A stretch of DNA of 64,000 nt from Flavobacterium sp. NRK1 (GCF_024054175.1 NZ_JAMXLA010000001.1:989341-1053340), one strand, 5' to 3'. Shown: positions 53,983 to 63,944, counted from the first letter of the stretch. A program made the numbers and translations. Notes: generated from the sequence alone by a model not told the origin.

Positions 53983-54399
53983 TTATTCAATCATTACATA
54001 AGACTTTACAACTGCGTTTGTTCGGGCATCTGTAAAATCTACATAATAGTTAGCGTCCTGCGTACCATCACCTTTCATGTTATAAATTCCATTAAAAAAG
54101 CCATCCAGCAATTTAACATCCAAGTATTTACTAAAAAAAGTATAATTTGCTTTTACCCAGGGCATCTGGTCAGGTTCTACAGCACAACAACAACATGTTT
54201 TTGCCTTTTCAAAAGCAAGATGATCTTCAGGAGCAATTACTACAACAATACGGTCTCCCTCATTTGTAAAAGTCTTGTTTTCAGTAGAAAATGTTTTTTG
54301 GGTCTGGGGCGTATCAAAAGTCACCTCTTTGTAATCAGAAGTTAAAACTCCCGTTAGCATCACTGTTCCCAACACCGTAAAAAGCACAATTTTTGACAT
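53983..54399 (-). CDS. Exported small protein with CCCC motif, unknown
   Basis: The 138-aa protein (ATG at 54399; a TTG frame upstream was rejected) has an N-terminal hydrophobic signal (MSKIVLFTVLGTVMLTGVLT) and carries four consecutive cysteines in KTCCCCAVEPDQ (about residues 69-72). The rest is beta-rich and ends VVKSYVMIE. A run of four Cys could bind metal or an iron-sulfur cluster or form disulfides; no family recognised. It lies between the PUL regulator and sdhB, with hairpins on both sides. Confidence 0.55.
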   Translation of the reverse strand: MSKIVLFTVLGTVMLTGVLTSDYKEVTFDTPQTQKTFSTENKTFTNEGDRIVVVIAPEDHLAFEKAKTCCCCAVEPDQMPWVKANYTFFSKYLDVKLLDGFFNGIYNMKGDGTQDANYYVDFTDARTNAVVKSYVMIE

Positions 54400-54464
54400 A
54401 AATAAGTATTTTAAGTTTGAATGCAATTATACATAAAATAAATTAAATGTAAATTAAAGGCTAC

Positions 54465-54493
54465 AAAAAAGCCTCTGAAATTTCAGAGGCTTT
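54465..54493 (-). terminator. sdh operon terminator
   Basis: AAAGCCTCTGAAA and TTTCAGAGGCTTT are adjacent perfect inverted arms; the minus strand then has a T run. It lies 20 bp after the sdhB stop. Confidence 0.7.
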
Positions 54494-54513
54494 CTATATA
54501 GATATCTATTATA

Positions 54514-55275
54514 TTATTTCAGGCTTGCAAAAAGATATTCCCTGTTCATACGGGCAATGTTTTCGAGAGAAATGCCTTTAGGGCATTCTACTTCACAAGC
54601 ACCTGTATTAGTACAGTTACCAAATCCTTCTTCATCCATCTGTCTTACCATGTTAAGCACACGTTCTGTCGCTTCAACTTTACCTTGCGGTAACAAAGCA
54701 TATTGAGAAACTTTTGCACCAACAAACAACATAGCAGAACCATTTTTACAGCTTGCTACACAAGCACCACAGCCAATACACGCGGCAGCCTCAAAAGACC
54801 TGTCTGCATCATGCTTAGGCACAGGAATAGCGTTAGCATCCATAGTGCGCCCTGATGTATTTACAGAAACGAAACCACCTGCCTGCTGAATCCTGTCAAA
54901 AGCAGTACGGTCAACAATAAGGTCTTTAATTACGGGGAAAGCTTTACTTCTCCAAGGCTCAACATAAATAGTATCGCCATCTTTAAACATCCTCATGTGA
55001 AGCTGACATGTTGTTACCTTAGTATCAGGTCCGTGGGCACGCCCGTTAATATAAAGCGAGCACATACCGCAAATACCTTCACGGCAGTCGTGGTCAAATG
55101 CTACAGGCTCTTGTCGTTCGTTAATAAGCTGCTCATTTAACTGATCCAGCATCTCAAGGAATGAACTGTCAGTAGAAACGTTATCCAGCTTGTATGTTTC
55201 TATTTTACCTTTAGTTTTAGCATCTTTCTGACGCCATATTTTAAGGTTTATATTTATATTTTTATTAGAAGCCAT
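54514..55275 (-). CDS. sdhB: Succinate dehydrogenase/fumarate reductase iron-sulfur subunit
   Basis: The 253-aa protein has the [2Fe-2S] motif [15 protein letters not shown] with a distal C in TTCQLHM. It also has the two cubane cluster motifs [11 protein letters not shown] and [11 protein letters not shown]. It transfers electrons from the flavoprotein to the membrane quinone site. It is the third gene of sdhCAB, 12 bp after sdhA. Confidence 0.95.
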   Translation of the reverse strand: MASNKNININLKIWRQKDAKTKGKIETYKLDNVSTDSSFLEMLDQLNEQLINERQEPVAFDHDCREGICGMCSLYINGRAHGPDTKVTTCQLHMRMFKDGDTIYVEPWRSKAFPVIKDLIVDRTAFDRIQQAGGFVSVNTSGRTMDANAIPVPKHDADRSFEAAACIGCGACVASCKNGSAMLFVGAKVSQYALLPQGKVEATERVLNMVRQMDEEGFGNCTNTGACEVECPKGISLENIARMNREYLFASLK

Positions 55276-55287
55276 TTCTGTTGAATT

Positions 55288-57294
55288 TTATTTGTAGTTC
55301 CTTGCGGCAATTTTAATGTACTCATAGTTAAGAACTTCTTTATGAAGTTTTTCAGCATTAATATCGTCTCCGCCATATTCCCAGGCACCTACGAAATTAA
55401 AGTTTACATCATCACGAAGCGTTTCACCTTCAGCATCCTGATACTCTTCCCTGAAGTGGCCTCCGGCAGATTCTTTACGTTGAAGCGCATCCATTGCCAT
55501 AAGTTGTCCAAGTTCCATAAAGTCAGCAACACGAAGCGCTTTTTCAAGCTCTGTATTAAGTTCATTAGCAGAACCCGGTACAAATACATCCCTGTGGAAT
55601 TCAGCTCTTAATGCATCAATTTCAGCGATAGCTTCAGTTAAGCCTTTCTCATCACGTGCCATACCAACTTTATTCCACATAATGTGGCCCAGTTTTTTAT
55701 GGAAATGATCTACCGATTTCGTACCGTTGTTGTTTATGAAAGCATCAATTTGAGATCTCACATTATTTTCTGCTTCAACAAATTCAGGAAGGTCTGTAGA
55801 GATCTTACCTGTACGGATATCGTTGGCAAGATAATCAGATACTGTATAAGGCAGTACAAAGTAACCATCAGCAAGTCCCTGCATTAGTGCAGATGCTCCA
55901 AGACGGTTAGCACCGTGGTCAGAGAAGTTGGCTTCTCCTGCTACGAAACAGCCCGGTATGGTACTCTGTAAATTATAATCAACCCATACACCACCCATAG
56001 TATAGTGAACTGCAGGGTATATTTTCATTGGCGTTTCATACGGATTTTCATCTGTAATCTTTTGGTACATCTGGAAAAGGTTACCATATTTCTCCTCTAT
56101 CCATGCTTTACCAAGTTTAATAACCTCTTCATCCGAAGGATTGTGATTACCCTGTGCAAAAGCCGTTTGTTTACCTTTACTTATGATCTCTGAAGAGAAA
56201 TCAAGATAAACACCTTCGTTAGTTGCGTTAGCTTCTATACCAAAACCTGCATCACAACGCTCTTTTGCTGCCCTCGATGCCACGTCACGTGGTACAAGGT
56301 TACCAAAAGCAGGATATCTTCTTTCAAGGAAATAATCCCTGTCTTCTTCAGCAATTTGTGTAGGCTTTAATTTTCCTGCACGAATCGCTTCAGCATCTTC
56401 TATTTTTTTAGGAACCCAAATACGGCCTGAGTTACGCAGCGATTCAGACATCAGGGTAAGCTTAGACTGGTTTTCACCATGAACAGGAATACACGTTGGG
56501 TGTATCTGTACGAAACATGGGTTAGCAAAATAAGCTCCTTTTTTATGTATTTTCCATGCAGAAGTTACGTTACTGCCCATAGCATTTGTTGAAAGGAAAT
56601 AAACGTTACCATAACCACCCGAAGCAATAATTACTGCGTGCGCAGAGTGTCTTTCAATCTCCCCTGTTATAAGGTTACGTGCAATAATTCCACGTGCTTT
56701 TCCATCTACTTTAACAATGTCAAGCATCTCGTGGCGGTTGTACATTTGTACACGGCCAAGGCCGATTTGTCTTGAAAGCGCAGAGTAAGCTCCTAATAAA
56801 AGCTGCTGGCCTGTTTGCCCCGCAGCATAAAAAGTACGCTGTACCTGTACACCACCAAATGAACGGTTATCAAGCATTCCGCCGTAATCCCGTGCAAAAG
56901 GAACACCCTGAGACACACACTGGTCAATAATATTTCCGGAAACTTCAGCAAGACGGTGAACATTAGCTTCACGCGCTCTGTAGTCACCACCTTTTATAGT
57001 ATCATAAAACAGCCTGTAAACACTGTCACCATCATTCTGATAATTTTTTGCAGCATTAATACCACCCTGTGCAGCAATAGAGTGTGCACGGCGTGGAGAA
57101 TCCTGAAAGCAAAATGCTTTTACATTGTATCCCATTTCGCCAAGGGATGCTGCAGCCGACGCTCCTGCAAGGCCGGTACCTACAACAATTACATCAATCT
57201 TAGGTCTGTTGTTTGGGGCAACCAGTTTTAAATGGTCTTTGTATTTAGTCCATTTTTCTGATATAGGCCCTTCTGGTATCTTAGAATCTAACAT
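55288..57294 (-). CDS. sdhA: Succinate dehydrogenase/fumarate reductase flavoprotein subunit
   Basis: The 668-aa protein has FAD-binding [20 protein letters not shown], the histidyl-FAD loop [20 protein letters not shown], and active-site residues in [12 protein letters not shown] and RLGASALMQ. It oxidises succinate in the TCA cycle; length fits the long Bacteroidota type. Start ATG is 16 bp after the sdhC stop. Confidence 0.95.
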   Translation of the reverse strand: MLDSKIPEGPISEKWTKYKDHLKLVAPNNRPKIDVIVVGTGLAGASAAASLGEMGYNVKAFCFQDSPRRAHSIAAQGGINAAKNYQNDGDSVYRLFYDTIKGGDYRAREANVHRLAEVSGNIIDQCVSQGVPFARDYGGMLDNRSFGGVQVQRTFYAAGQTGQQLLLGAYSALSRQIGLGRVQMYNRHEMLDIVKVDGKARGIIARNLITGEIERHSAHAVIIASGGYGNVYFLSTNAMGSNVTSAWKIHKKGAYFANPCFVQIHPTCIPVHGENQSKLTLMSESLRNSGRIWVPKKIEDAEAIRAGKLKPTQIAEEDRDYFLERRYPAFGNLVPRDVASRAAKERCDAGFGIEANATNEGVYLDFSSEIISKGKQTAFAQGNHNPSDEEVIKLGKAWIEEKYGNLFQMYQKITDENPYETPMKIYPAVHYTMGGVWVDYNLQSTIPGCFVAGEANFSDHGANRLGASALMQGLADGYFVLPYTVSDYLANDIRTGKISTDLPEFVEAENNVRSQIDAFINNNGTKSVDHFHKKLGHIMWNKVGMARDEKGLTEAIAEIDALRAEFHRDVFVPGSANELNTELEKALRVADFMELGQLMAMDALQRKESAGGHFREEYQDAEGETLRDDVNFNFVGAWEYGGDDINAEKLHKEVLNYEYIKIAARNYK

Positions 57295-57309
57295 AGTTAC
57301 TGATGTTGA

Positions 57310-58149
57310 TTATTTTATAAAAAAGTGAATATATATAGGAATGATAGCAAACAATAGCGGAACTATAATTGCAAAAGCTTTCCCGAAATTTTTGATAAAC
57401 CCGTTATATTTTGGATTGTTAACACCCAAAGACTGGAATGCACTGCCAAAACCATGGTAAAGGTGGAAACCAAGTACTATCATTGATATAGCATAAAGTA
57501 TGGTATATACAAGGCCAAGTTTAGCATCTTTAAAGAAAGCTACTGTAATCTTGTAAAGGTCTTTATAACCTTCTTTTATCTTCACATTAGCGGTTGCATC
57601 ATAAAACTCAGTTCTGTTTTTAATAACAGCTGCACCCTGAAGAACCTGTGCTTTTGGTAAGTATCCACCGTCTGTAGTAAGATAGAATTCCTGAGGCATG
57701 CCGCCGGCATTGATCATTACTGTCTGTAAAGGCATATTTTTATCAAAATGCATTCTGGCCCAAAAACTCACCATGTGCGTTACAATAAAAATAAGGATAA
57801 TTGTTCCTAAAACAGCCATGTTTCTTGAAGCCCAGATAGTATTTTTCTCCGGCTTGTTCATAACATATTTTACAGGCCTTGCTTTTTGGTTTTGTATTGC
57901 CAGTAAAATACCATCTATTGCGTGAAACAGAATAGAAATGTAAGTAAGATAAGACAACACCTTGATAGCCGGGTTTGTTGTCATAAACAATGCATACTGG
58001 TTAAAGTGCAGTGCTGCATTTTCACCTGTTGAAAGCAATTGAAGGTTACCAAGTAAGTGCCCGATTAAAAACAGGCAGAGAAATAAACCTGTCAGAGCCA
58101 TCCAGTATTTCTTAGCAAGGGACGACTTTAATAGTGCAGATTTTGCCAT
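57310..58149 (-). CDS. sdhC: Succinate dehydrogenase cytochrome b subunit
   Basis: The 279-aa membrane protein has five helices and conserved histidines (FLIGHLLGNLQ, HFNQYALF, ISILFHAIDG, THMVSFWARMHF, LGFHLYHGFGSAFQSLG), as in the diheme cytochrome b of type B succinate:menaquinone oxidoreductase. An extracytoplasmic loop of about 70 residues between helices 3 and 4 is a Bacteroidota feature. First gene of the sdhCAB operon, with a consensus promoter at 58188-58218. Confidence 0.92.
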   Translation of the reverse strand: MAKSALLKSSLAKKYWMALTGLFLCLFLIGHLLGNLQLLSTGENAALHFNQYALFMTTNPAIKVLSYLTYISILFHAIDGILLAIQNQKARPVKYVMNKPEKNTIWASRNMAVLGTIILIFIVTHMVSFWARMHFDKNMPLQTVMINAGGMPQEFYLTTDGGYLPKAQVLQGAAVIKNRTEFYDATANVKIKEGYKDLYKITVAFFKDAKLGLVYTILYAISMIVLGFHLYHGFGSAFQSLGVNNPKYNGFIKNFGKAFAIIVPLLFAIIPIYIHFFIK

Positions 58150-58187
58150 AGTATTTGATTAAAAGATAAGGTTTTTAAAAAATCAAA

Positions 58188-58218
58188 CAAAAATAAGGCG
58201 AAAACCAATTAACTACAA
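58188..58218 (-). promoter_or_regulatory. sdhCAB promoter
   Basis: On the minus strand: TTG (58218-58216), 20-bp spacer, TATTTTTG (58195-58188). Both elements match the Bacteroidota consensus. Confidence 0.65.
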
Positions 58219-58363
58219 CCTTTGCGAGTAATTTATAATGAGTATAAAGTGTATTTTAGTGAATTATTTTTAGTGTAAAAAAACAATTAAAAAAGTTTTA
58301 TACTAAAAAGCCTAAAAATGTGCAGAATAAATCAATTTTCGCTAACTAACCGCCGTACAAAAT

Positions 58364-59215
58364 TTAATATGTTTTTGTTACGTCTTCATCTACAACCAGT
58401 ATAAAATCGGCAAGATTAAGATACTCTTTTTCAGGTTTATCAATATCTTTTTGCGAAACTGTTGCTATACTAACAATTTTTATACCCGGTTTTGCCTTTT
58501 TAAGATACCAGTTTATACCCTCAAAATTCTCACTGTGATACGTACCGTTGTAATGTACAAAAACAATATCTGGTTTTAAATGCTGTGCGATAAAATAAGC
58601 CATAGTAGCATCTTTAAGGGCTTGTGCTTTTGGCAGGTTATCGCCGCCGTGGCCACCACTCATTTCCAGCATTTTTACATACCCCGGCAAAGCAGCATCA
58701 TACGCTATAGGCAGTGGGGCAATCCATTTTTTTTCTTCAGCAGAAAGTCCATCTAATGATTCAAAACCACCTTTATAAACTTTGCTGGCATAACGTCTTG
58801 GCACATTGGTAGCTATAAAGTCAAAATGTTTTCCCTTAGCAAAATCTACTAATGGTTTATAGTCTGTCTTATAATTGTTCCACAGGCGGGCGGTACTATC
58901 AAAAGCTGTTTGGCTGATCTCCCCTTTCAGGTATTGATCGAGTTCTTTTTGGTTATCTGCTTCAATCATTTCTGCGCCAAGCACAAGGTCTTTCTTTTCA
59001 GCAAGGTCTTTTGTAAGTTCAAGCTCAAGCCAGTGCACAACCGAATTATCATGATGTTCTCCAAACAATACTACATCGGTTGCTGTGGCAGCCTTAACCA
59101 GTTTTTTGTATGATGTTGCCGTACCATATTTATCAAAAAGCTTATACGGCATCTTGTCCTGCGCGTGTATCCCTGCAAAAACTGCAAAAGCAGCTATAAA
59201 AGCATATAATTTCAT
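58364..59215 (-). CDS. ChaN-like haem-binding/uptake family protein
   Basis: From the ATG at 59215 the product is 283 aa with a signal peptide (MKLYAFIAAFAVFAGIHA) and the ChaN/Tiki-like fold signature VVLFGEHHDN, then LGAEMIEADNQ and FIATNVPRRYASKV. C-terminal FVHYNGTYHSENF carries further conserved histidines. ChaN-like proteins bind haem or act as metal-dependent hydrolases; the function here is not assigned. The upstream in-frame extension covers the TATTTTTG promoter box at 59242-59249 and was rejected. Confidence 0.78.
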   Translation of the reverse strand: MKLYAFIAAFAVFAGIHAQDKMPYKLFDKYGTATSYKKLVKAATATDVVLFGEHHDNSVVHWLELELTKDLAEKKDLVLGAEMIEADNQKELDQYLKGEISQTAFDSTARLWNNYKTDYKPLVDFAKGKHFDFIATNVPRRYASKVYKGGFESLDGLSAEEKKWIAPLPIAYDAALPGYVKMLEMSGGHGGDNLPKAQALKDATMAYFIAQHLKPDIVFVHYNGTYHSENFEGINWYLKKAKPGIKIVSIATVSQKDIDKPEKEYLNLADFILVVDEDVTKTY

Positions 59216-59241
59216 TAAAAGTAAATTTGTGTATCCTCCAA

Positions 59242-59249
59242 CAAAAATA
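59242..59249 (-). promoter_or_regulatory. Promoter -7 element of ChaN-like gene
   Basis: Minus-strand TATTTTTG, 26 nt before the ATG at 59215. Confidence 0.5.
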
Positions 59250-59319
59250 GCCATTATAAACCGCCCTGTAATTACACATTTAAAAAAATTACGGCTTTAA
59301 TTTTTACAAATTAGCAAAA

Positions 59320-59382
59320 ATGAAACCTCAACTATTTTTATTGCTGTTTATATGCCCGTCTGTTAGTATTTTTAACCCATAA
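59320..59382 (+). other. Possible 20-aa peptide frame or signal-peptide remnant
   Basis: ATG to TAA encodes MKPQLFLLLFICPSVSIFNP, which looks like a bare signal sequence. It lies just before the HMG-CoA synthase family gene and may be a chance frame, an upstream leader peptide or the remnant of a lost gene. Confidence 0.25.
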
Positions 59383-59392
59383 ACAATGAATA

Positions 59393-60754
59393 ATGACTAC
59401 CGGAATTGACGCAATTGCCTTTGATATTGCAAAACTGCACTTACCTATAAAAACACTGGCCGAAGCCCGAAATATTGATCCCGAAAAACTTGAAAAAGGC
59501 CTCGGATTACTAAAAATGACACTGCCTGACGCACATCAGGATGCTGTGGTATTTGGCGCCAACGCCCTTACAAAACTAATTACCCAAAACAACATAAACC
59601 CCGCAGAAATTGCCCGCATATACGTAGGTACTGAAAGCGGTATTGACAGCAGCAAGCCTATAGGTTCTTTTTTAACGGCATTAATGGAGCAAAAGTTTGG
59701 CGAAGGCACTTTTAGCGAATGCGACACGGTAGATTTTACTTTTGCCTGCATAGGCGGAGTAGATGCACTACAAAACTGCCTTGATTACATAAAACTCAAT
59801 CCAAATAAAAAAGCCATTGTTATAACTACCGATATTGCCAAATACGATCTTGAATCTACCGGAGAATATACTCAGGGCGCAGGTGCGCTTGCCATACTGG
59901 TAACGGCAAATCCGCGTATTATAGCCATTAGCAGCGAATGGACAGTAAGCACAAAGGGCGTGTTCGATTTCTTTAAACCTTACCGCACGCTATCTAAACA
60001 GTCAATTACGAACAATGAGGACAACGAACCATGGTTTGGCAACCTTGAAGCAGAAATAGAAATACATAAAGACCAGCCGGTGTTTGACGGGCAGTACTCT
60101 AACCAATGCTACACCGACCGTACCCGCGAAGCGTATTTCCGATTTAAAAAAGCAACTAACACTACCGGATCATTATACAATACATGGGAAAGTATTATTA
60201 TGCACCTGCCCTATGCCTATCAGGGACGAAGGATGTTCTCTGAAATTTTTGCGCTGGATGCAGATACTCCACTACTAACAGGTAATGAAGATATAGCCGA
60301 TTATCAAACGAAAGTGAAAGAAATAGCAAAGTCTGATGATTACCGCACTTTTGTAAATCAAAAAATGCAGCCTGCCGAACCAGCATCATCTTTAATCGGC
60401 AACCTATATACAGGCTCTGTATTTATGGGGCTGCTGTCGGCATTAAGCCATTTTGCAAAAGCCGATACCGACCTCAACGGTAAGAAATTCGGATTTCTTG
60501 CTTACGGAAGCGGATCGAAATCGAAAGTTTTTGAAGGCACATTGCAAACAGGCTGGAAAGAAGCAGCCATTAAAGCACAACTATTTGAAACCCTGGCCGA
60601 AAGTCAGGAAATAGGTTTTGACACCTACCTTAAACTACACAAAAAAGAACAGCGATATAGTCTTTTAGCGCCATCCGGCGAATGGGCACTGGACAGGATA
60701 GAGAAAGAAATTCCTAATTTAATGGGTGCAAGGCATTATAAGTGGGTGGAGTAG
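59393..60754 (+). CDS. mvaS: Hydroxymethylglutaryl-CoA synthase family protein
   Basis: The 453-aa protein has the HMG-CoA synthase thiolase fold: E81 in VGTESGIDSSKP, catalytic C119 in FACIGGVDALQ, GAGALAILVTANPRI, and the downstream HLPYAYQGRRMF and GNLYTGSVFMGLLSAL motifs. It condenses acetyl-CoA and acetoacetyl-CoA in the mevalonate pathway, the isoprenoid route of flavobacteria. No other mevalonate genes are in the window. The stop abuts a converging lipoprotein gene without spacer. Confidence 0.88.
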   Translation: MTTGIDAIAFDIAKLHLPIKTLAEARNIDPEKLEKGLGLLKMTLPDAHQDAVVFGANALTKLITQNNINPAEIARIYVGTESGIDSSKPIGSFLTALMEQKFGEGTFSECDTVDFTFACIGGVDALQNCLDYIKLNPNKKAIVITTDIAKYDLESTGEYTQGAGALAILVTANPRIIAISSEWTVSTKGVFDFFKPYRTLSKQSITNNEDNEPWFGNLEAEIEIHKDQPVFDGQYSNQCYTDRTREAYFRFKKATNTTGSLYNTWESIIMHLPYAYQGRRMFSEIFALDADTPLLTGNEDIADYQTKVKEIAKSDDYRTFVNQKMQPAEPASSLIGNLYTGSVFMGLLSALSHFAKADTDLNGKKFGFLAYGSGSKSKVFEGTLQTGWKEAAIKAQLFETLAESQEIGFDTYLKLHKKEQRYSLLAPSGEWALDRIEKEIPNLMGARHYKWVE

Positions 60755-61318
60755 TTAGTCTTCAATAAAATCATCTTCATTAAATGGAGCAATAACTGCT
60801 TTGCCATCTTTTATTCTAACATCATAGTAGTCACAAATATCACTTTCCGTTTTACAAAGATAAATTATCAACGGAATGATTCCTTTTTTTGTCTGAACGT
60901 TAATCATGGCAGACTGAAGCAACATTCTTTTATACTCCTCAGGACGTGTAGAGACTTTAAACATTTCCTTTTTGAGTGTAATTGTATCTTTTGTTGATTG
61001 ACTAATAAGATGAATTAACATTTCTCTATAATTATAAACACCTTTATTATCATAAATATCACTCGTCGGCTGCGCATAAGTTATATTATTAGTATACTCA
61101 AAAGCAACATCTATCGTGTCGATATCTATTACAGTCAATCCCACTTTAGTAAAGGTTGCTTTTTCTGGCTCAAAAACAACCTTTTGAAACACGTATTTTT
61201 CAGTAACCTCTTTTTTCTCAGATGTCTTAATTTTAACATCGCTTTTATCATTCTTTCCGACTTCCTTATTACACGAAATCATAAACATCAATAGCATAAA
61301 CAAGCAAATGTTTTTCAT
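60755..61318 (-). CDS. Lipoprotein of unknown function
   Basis: The 187-aa product has a lipoprotein signal (MKNICLFMLLMFMISC) and a K/D/E-rich tether, then a beta-rich domain with FEPEKATFTKVGLTVIDIDT and an acidic C-terminus FNEDDFIED. It abuts the converging HMG-CoA synthase gene. A TATATTTG box lies at 61342-61349. No family recognised. Confidence 0.6.
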   Translation of the reverse strand: MKNICLFMLLMFMISCNKEVGKNDKSDVKIKTSEKKEVTEKYVFQKVVFEPEKATFTKVGLTVIDIDTIDVAFEYTNNITYAQPTSDIYDNKGVYNYREMLIHLISQSTKDTITLKKEMFKVSTRPEEYKRMLLQSAMINVQTKKGIIPLIIYLCKTESDICDYYDVRIKDGKAVIAPFNEDDFIED

Positions 61319-61341
61319 TTTCTACTTATTATTTAAGTTTA

Positions 61342-61349
61342 CAAATATA
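61342..61349 (-). promoter_or_regulatory. Promoter -7 element of lipoprotein gene
   Basis: Minus-strand TATATTTG, 23 nt before the ATG at 61318. Confidence 0.45.
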
Positions 61350-61451
61350 ATTACATTTTCTTTCAAAATTATTCTCCGCATAAGTTGCAGAGAATAACCT
61401 TCTTTTTCTCCATATCTCAAATTTTAAGACGCTATTTCCCAATAATCTTAG

Positions 61452-61459
61452 TACTTTTG
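61452..61459 (+). promoter_or_regulatory. pepP promoter -7 element
   Basis: TACTTTTG, 25 nt before the ATG at 61485. Confidence 0.5.
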
Positions 61460-61484
61460 GTATCCTGAATAAAAACTTTATATC

Positions 61485-62777
61485 ATGAAATACCATCAGA
61501 TAGACCGTAACCTGTTCATTAAAAACCGTAAAAAGTTTATGGCAGAAATGAAACCTAAAAGCGTTGCGGTATTTAACTCTAACGACATTTACCCAATAAG
61601 CGCAGATAGTACAATACCTTTTCAGCAGCACCGCGATATATTTTACCTGAGCGGTGCCGATCAGGAAGAAACCATACTGCTGCTTTGCCCGGATGCTCCG
61701 TATGAGCACCTGCGCGAAATACTTTTTGTTCGCGAAACCAACGAGCATATTGCTATTTGGGAAGGCGAAAAACTGACTAAAGAACGTGCTACCGAAGTTT
61801 CGGGCATTAAAAATATACAGTGGCTTCAGGATTTTGAAAAAATACTTTTCGAAGTAATGACCTACTGCGACACTATATATATTAATACTAACGAACATTA
61901 CCGTTCGTCGGTACAAACGCAAACGCGTGAAGACCGTTTTATTAAATGGTGGAAAGAAAAATACCCTGCACACCAGGTAGCAAAAAGCAACCCGATACTG
62001 CAAAGGCTCCGTTCTGTTAAGGAAAGTGAAGAAATTGACCTGATGCAAAAAGCCTGCGATATTACCGAGAAAGGTTTCCGCCGTATTCTTGGTTTTGTTA
62101 AACCGGGTGTTATGGAATATGAAATTGAGGCAGAACTGCTTCATGAGTTTGTGCGTAACCGTTCGAAAGGGTTTGCATACGGACCTATTATTGCTTCGGG
62201 TAACAATGCTAACGTATTACATTATGTAGAAAACAACCAGCAATGTAAAGATGGCGACCTTATTTTGTTTGACGTAGCAGCAGAATATGCTAACTACTCC
62301 AGCGACCTTAGCCGTACCATACCTGTAAACGGGCGTTATACAAAAAGACAAAAAGAAGTTTACAATGCAGTACTCCGCGTAAAAAATGAAGCTACCAAAA
62401 TGCTTGTTCCGGGTACGCTTTGGAAACAATACCACGTTGAAGTAGGTAAACTAATGACATCGGAACTGCTTGGGCTTGGACTTATTGACAAAGCTGATGT
62501 TCAGAACGAAAACCCTGACTGGCCGGCATACAAAAAATATTTTATGCACGGTACGTCGCACCATTTAGGACTTGATACTCATGATTACGGGTTATTATCT
62601 GAACCTATGAAAGCCAACATGGTATTTACTGTAGAACCGGGAATTTATATTCCTGCCGAAGGTTTTGGTATCCGTCTTGAAGATGATGTTGTTATACAGG
62701 CATCGGGTGAGCCATTTAACCTTATGCGCAACATACCTATTGAAGCAGACGAGATAGAGAGCCTGATGAATCAATAG
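61485..62777 (+). CDS. pepP: Xaa-Pro aminopeptidase (aminopeptidase P family)
   Basis: The 430-aa protein has an N-terminal creatinase-like domain (FYLSGADQEETILLLCPDAP) and the M24 pita-bread catalytic domain. The dimetal ligands are visible in LILFDVAAEYANYSSDLSRT (two D), HGTSHHLGLDTHD (H), FTVEPGIYIP (E) and RLEDDVVI (E). It removes N-terminal residues preceding proline in the cytosol. Its promoter box is at 61452 and a terminator at 62874. Confidence 0.93.
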   Translation: MKYHQIDRNLFIKNRKKFMAEMKPKSVAVFNSNDIYPISADSTIPFQQHRDIFYLSGADQEETILLLCPDAPYEHLREILFVRETNEHIAIWEGEKLTKERATEVSGIKNIQWLQDFEKILFEVMTYCDTIYINTNEHYRSSVQTQTREDRFIKWWKEKYPAHQVAKSNPILQRLRSVKESEEIDLMQKACDITEKGFRRILGFVKPGVMEYEIEAELLHEFVRNRSKGFAYGPIIASGNNANVLHYVENNQQCKDGDLILFDVAAEYANYSSDLSRTIPVNGRYTKRQKEVYNAVLRVKNEATKMLVPGTLWKQYHVEVGKLMTSELLGLGLIDKADVQNENPDWPAYKKYFMHGTSHHLGLDTHDYGLLSEPMKANMVFTVEPGIYIPAEGFGIRLEDDVVIQASGEPFNLMRNIPIEADEIESLMNQ

Positions 62778-62829
62778 CTTCGTGTTATTGGATTTTGGGT
62801 TGCTTACTCATTCCTTACAAACGTTCTCG

Positions 62830-62855
62830 GTCATTGCGAACGCAGCGAGGCAATC
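62830..62855 (+). repeat. REP-like element, partial copy
   Basis: GTCATTGCGAACGCAGCG followed by AGGCAATC is the first of two related intergenic copies. Confidence 0.55.
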
Positions 62856-62873
62856 TAGATCTCATTGACATAC

Positions 62874-62906
62874 AAAACGGCTTACTATTGTGAGCCGTTT
62901 TTTGTT
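62874..62906 (+). terminator. pepP terminator
   Basis: AAACGGCTTAC-TATT-GTGAGCCGTTT with one wobble and a T-rich tail. Confidence 0.75.
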
Positions 62907-62937
62907 TTTGTTGGCATAATAATTAATAGGTATGCTG

Positions 62938-62945
62938 TATTTTTG
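62938..62945 (+). promoter_or_regulatory. Promoter -7 element of alpha/beta hydrolase gene
   Basis: TATTTTTG, 106 nt before the TTG start at 63052; the REP-like hairpin lies in between. Confidence 0.5.
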
Positions 62946-62964
62946 CACCAAATAATCCCAATAC

Positions 62965-63036
62965 GTCATTGCGAATGCAGCGCAGCGGAGTGTGGCAATC
63001 TTTTCTGATTGCTTCGTCGTTCCTCCCCGCAATGAC
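62965..63036 (+). repeat. REP-like element with long imperfect hairpin
   Basis: Outer arms GTCATTGCG (62965-62973) and CGCAATGAC (63028-63036) are exact inverse matches. An inner stem GGCAATC/GATTGC adds to the fold. The outer arm shares GTCATTGCGAA with the copy at 62830. Confidence 0.65.
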
Positions 63037-63051
63037 TAAAAAAAACCGGAC

Positions 63052-63834
63052 TTGAAAAACCTTAACTACAAAAATATCAATATCGCCTATTCCGATACCG
63101 GAAAAGGCACCGCAATAGTATTACTGCATGGCTTTTTAGAAAGTGCTGTAATGTGGGATTTTTTTGTTGCCGAATACAGCAAAAAGTACAGGGTTATAAC
63201 TATAGACCTTTTAGGGCATGGGCAAACCGAATGCCTGGGCTATGTACACACTATGGAAGATATGGCAGATGCCGTACATGCCGTATTGCATGAACTTCGC
63301 ATACGTAAAGCTATATTTATGGGGCATTCTATGGGTGGTTATGTGGCTTTGGCATTTGCCGAGCTATATCCTGATATGATTAAAGGTATTGTATTACAAA
63401 ACTCTACCTCGCGTGCCGATAGCGACGAGCGCAAAAAGAATCGCGACCGCGCTATAAAAGCCGTAAAACAAAACTACACTGCTTTTGTACGCATGAGTAT
63501 AGCCAATTTGTTTAGTGAAGAAAACCGCGACCGCCTTGCCGACGATATTGAAGCACTGCGCGAACAGGCTGTAAAAACTCCGCTTCAGGGTATCGTTGCT
63601 GCATTGGAAGGCATGAAGGTACGCAACGATCGTGAGGTGATATTGCATTTTTCGCCCTACCCTATTATGCTTGTTTTAGGCAGGCACGACCAAAGCCTTA
63701 TATACAGCGAACAAGCAGACCAGGTAGAAAACACCGATGTTAAGCTTGTAAGCTATCCGTACGGGCACATGAGCCATATTGAAAACCGCGATGAGCTTTT
63801 AGCGGAAACACTTGCGTTTTTTAAGACGTGTTAA
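63052..63834 (+). CDS. Alpha/beta hydrolase
   Basis: The 260-aa enzyme has the oxyanion motif VLLHGFLESAVMW, the nucleophile elbow GHSMGG, and acid/base residues in LGRHD and GHMSHIE. The fold is standard; the substrate (ester or amide) is unknown. The start is TTG: the ATG at 63032 is out of frame and ends in TGA after seven codons, and no in-frame ATG precedes the conserved part. The leader carries the REP-like hairpin. Confidence 0.85.
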   Translation: MKNLNYKNINIAYSDTGKGTAIVLLHGFLESAVMWDFFVAEYSKKYRVITIDLLGHGQTECLGYVHTMEDMADAVHAVLHELRIRKAIFMGHSMGGYVALAFAELYPDMIKGIVLQNSTSRADSDERKKNRDRAIKAVKQNYTAFVRMSIANLFSEENRDRLADDIEALREQAVKTPLQGIVAALEGMKVRNDREVILHFSPYPIMLVLGRHDQSLIYSEQADQVENTDVKLVSYPYGHMSHIENRDELLAETLAFFKTC

Positions 63835-63913
63835 TTTAATTTACAGTTTACAATAAGGCGGCTATCATGCAAAATTTCGCACCTCATCATCTCACTGCAT
63901 ATCTTATGACAAA

Positions 63914-63944
63914 TAAAAAAAGGGCACCTATTATTGGTACCCGT
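63914..63944 (-). terminator. Terminator of partial gene at right edge
   Basis: GGGTACC-7 nt-GGTGCCC (one mismatch) followed on the minus strand by a T run. Confidence 0.55.

Noticed and set aside
61329..62144. 271-codon open frame on the minus strand opposite pepP
   Set aside because: It lies fully antisense to the conserved M24 peptidase frame, its composition (F/Y/R-rich) is typical of a shadow frame, and it has no recognisable domain.
62830..63036. REP-like copies as CRISPR repeats
   Set aside because: Only two unequal copies, with a terminator and promoter between them rather than spacers.
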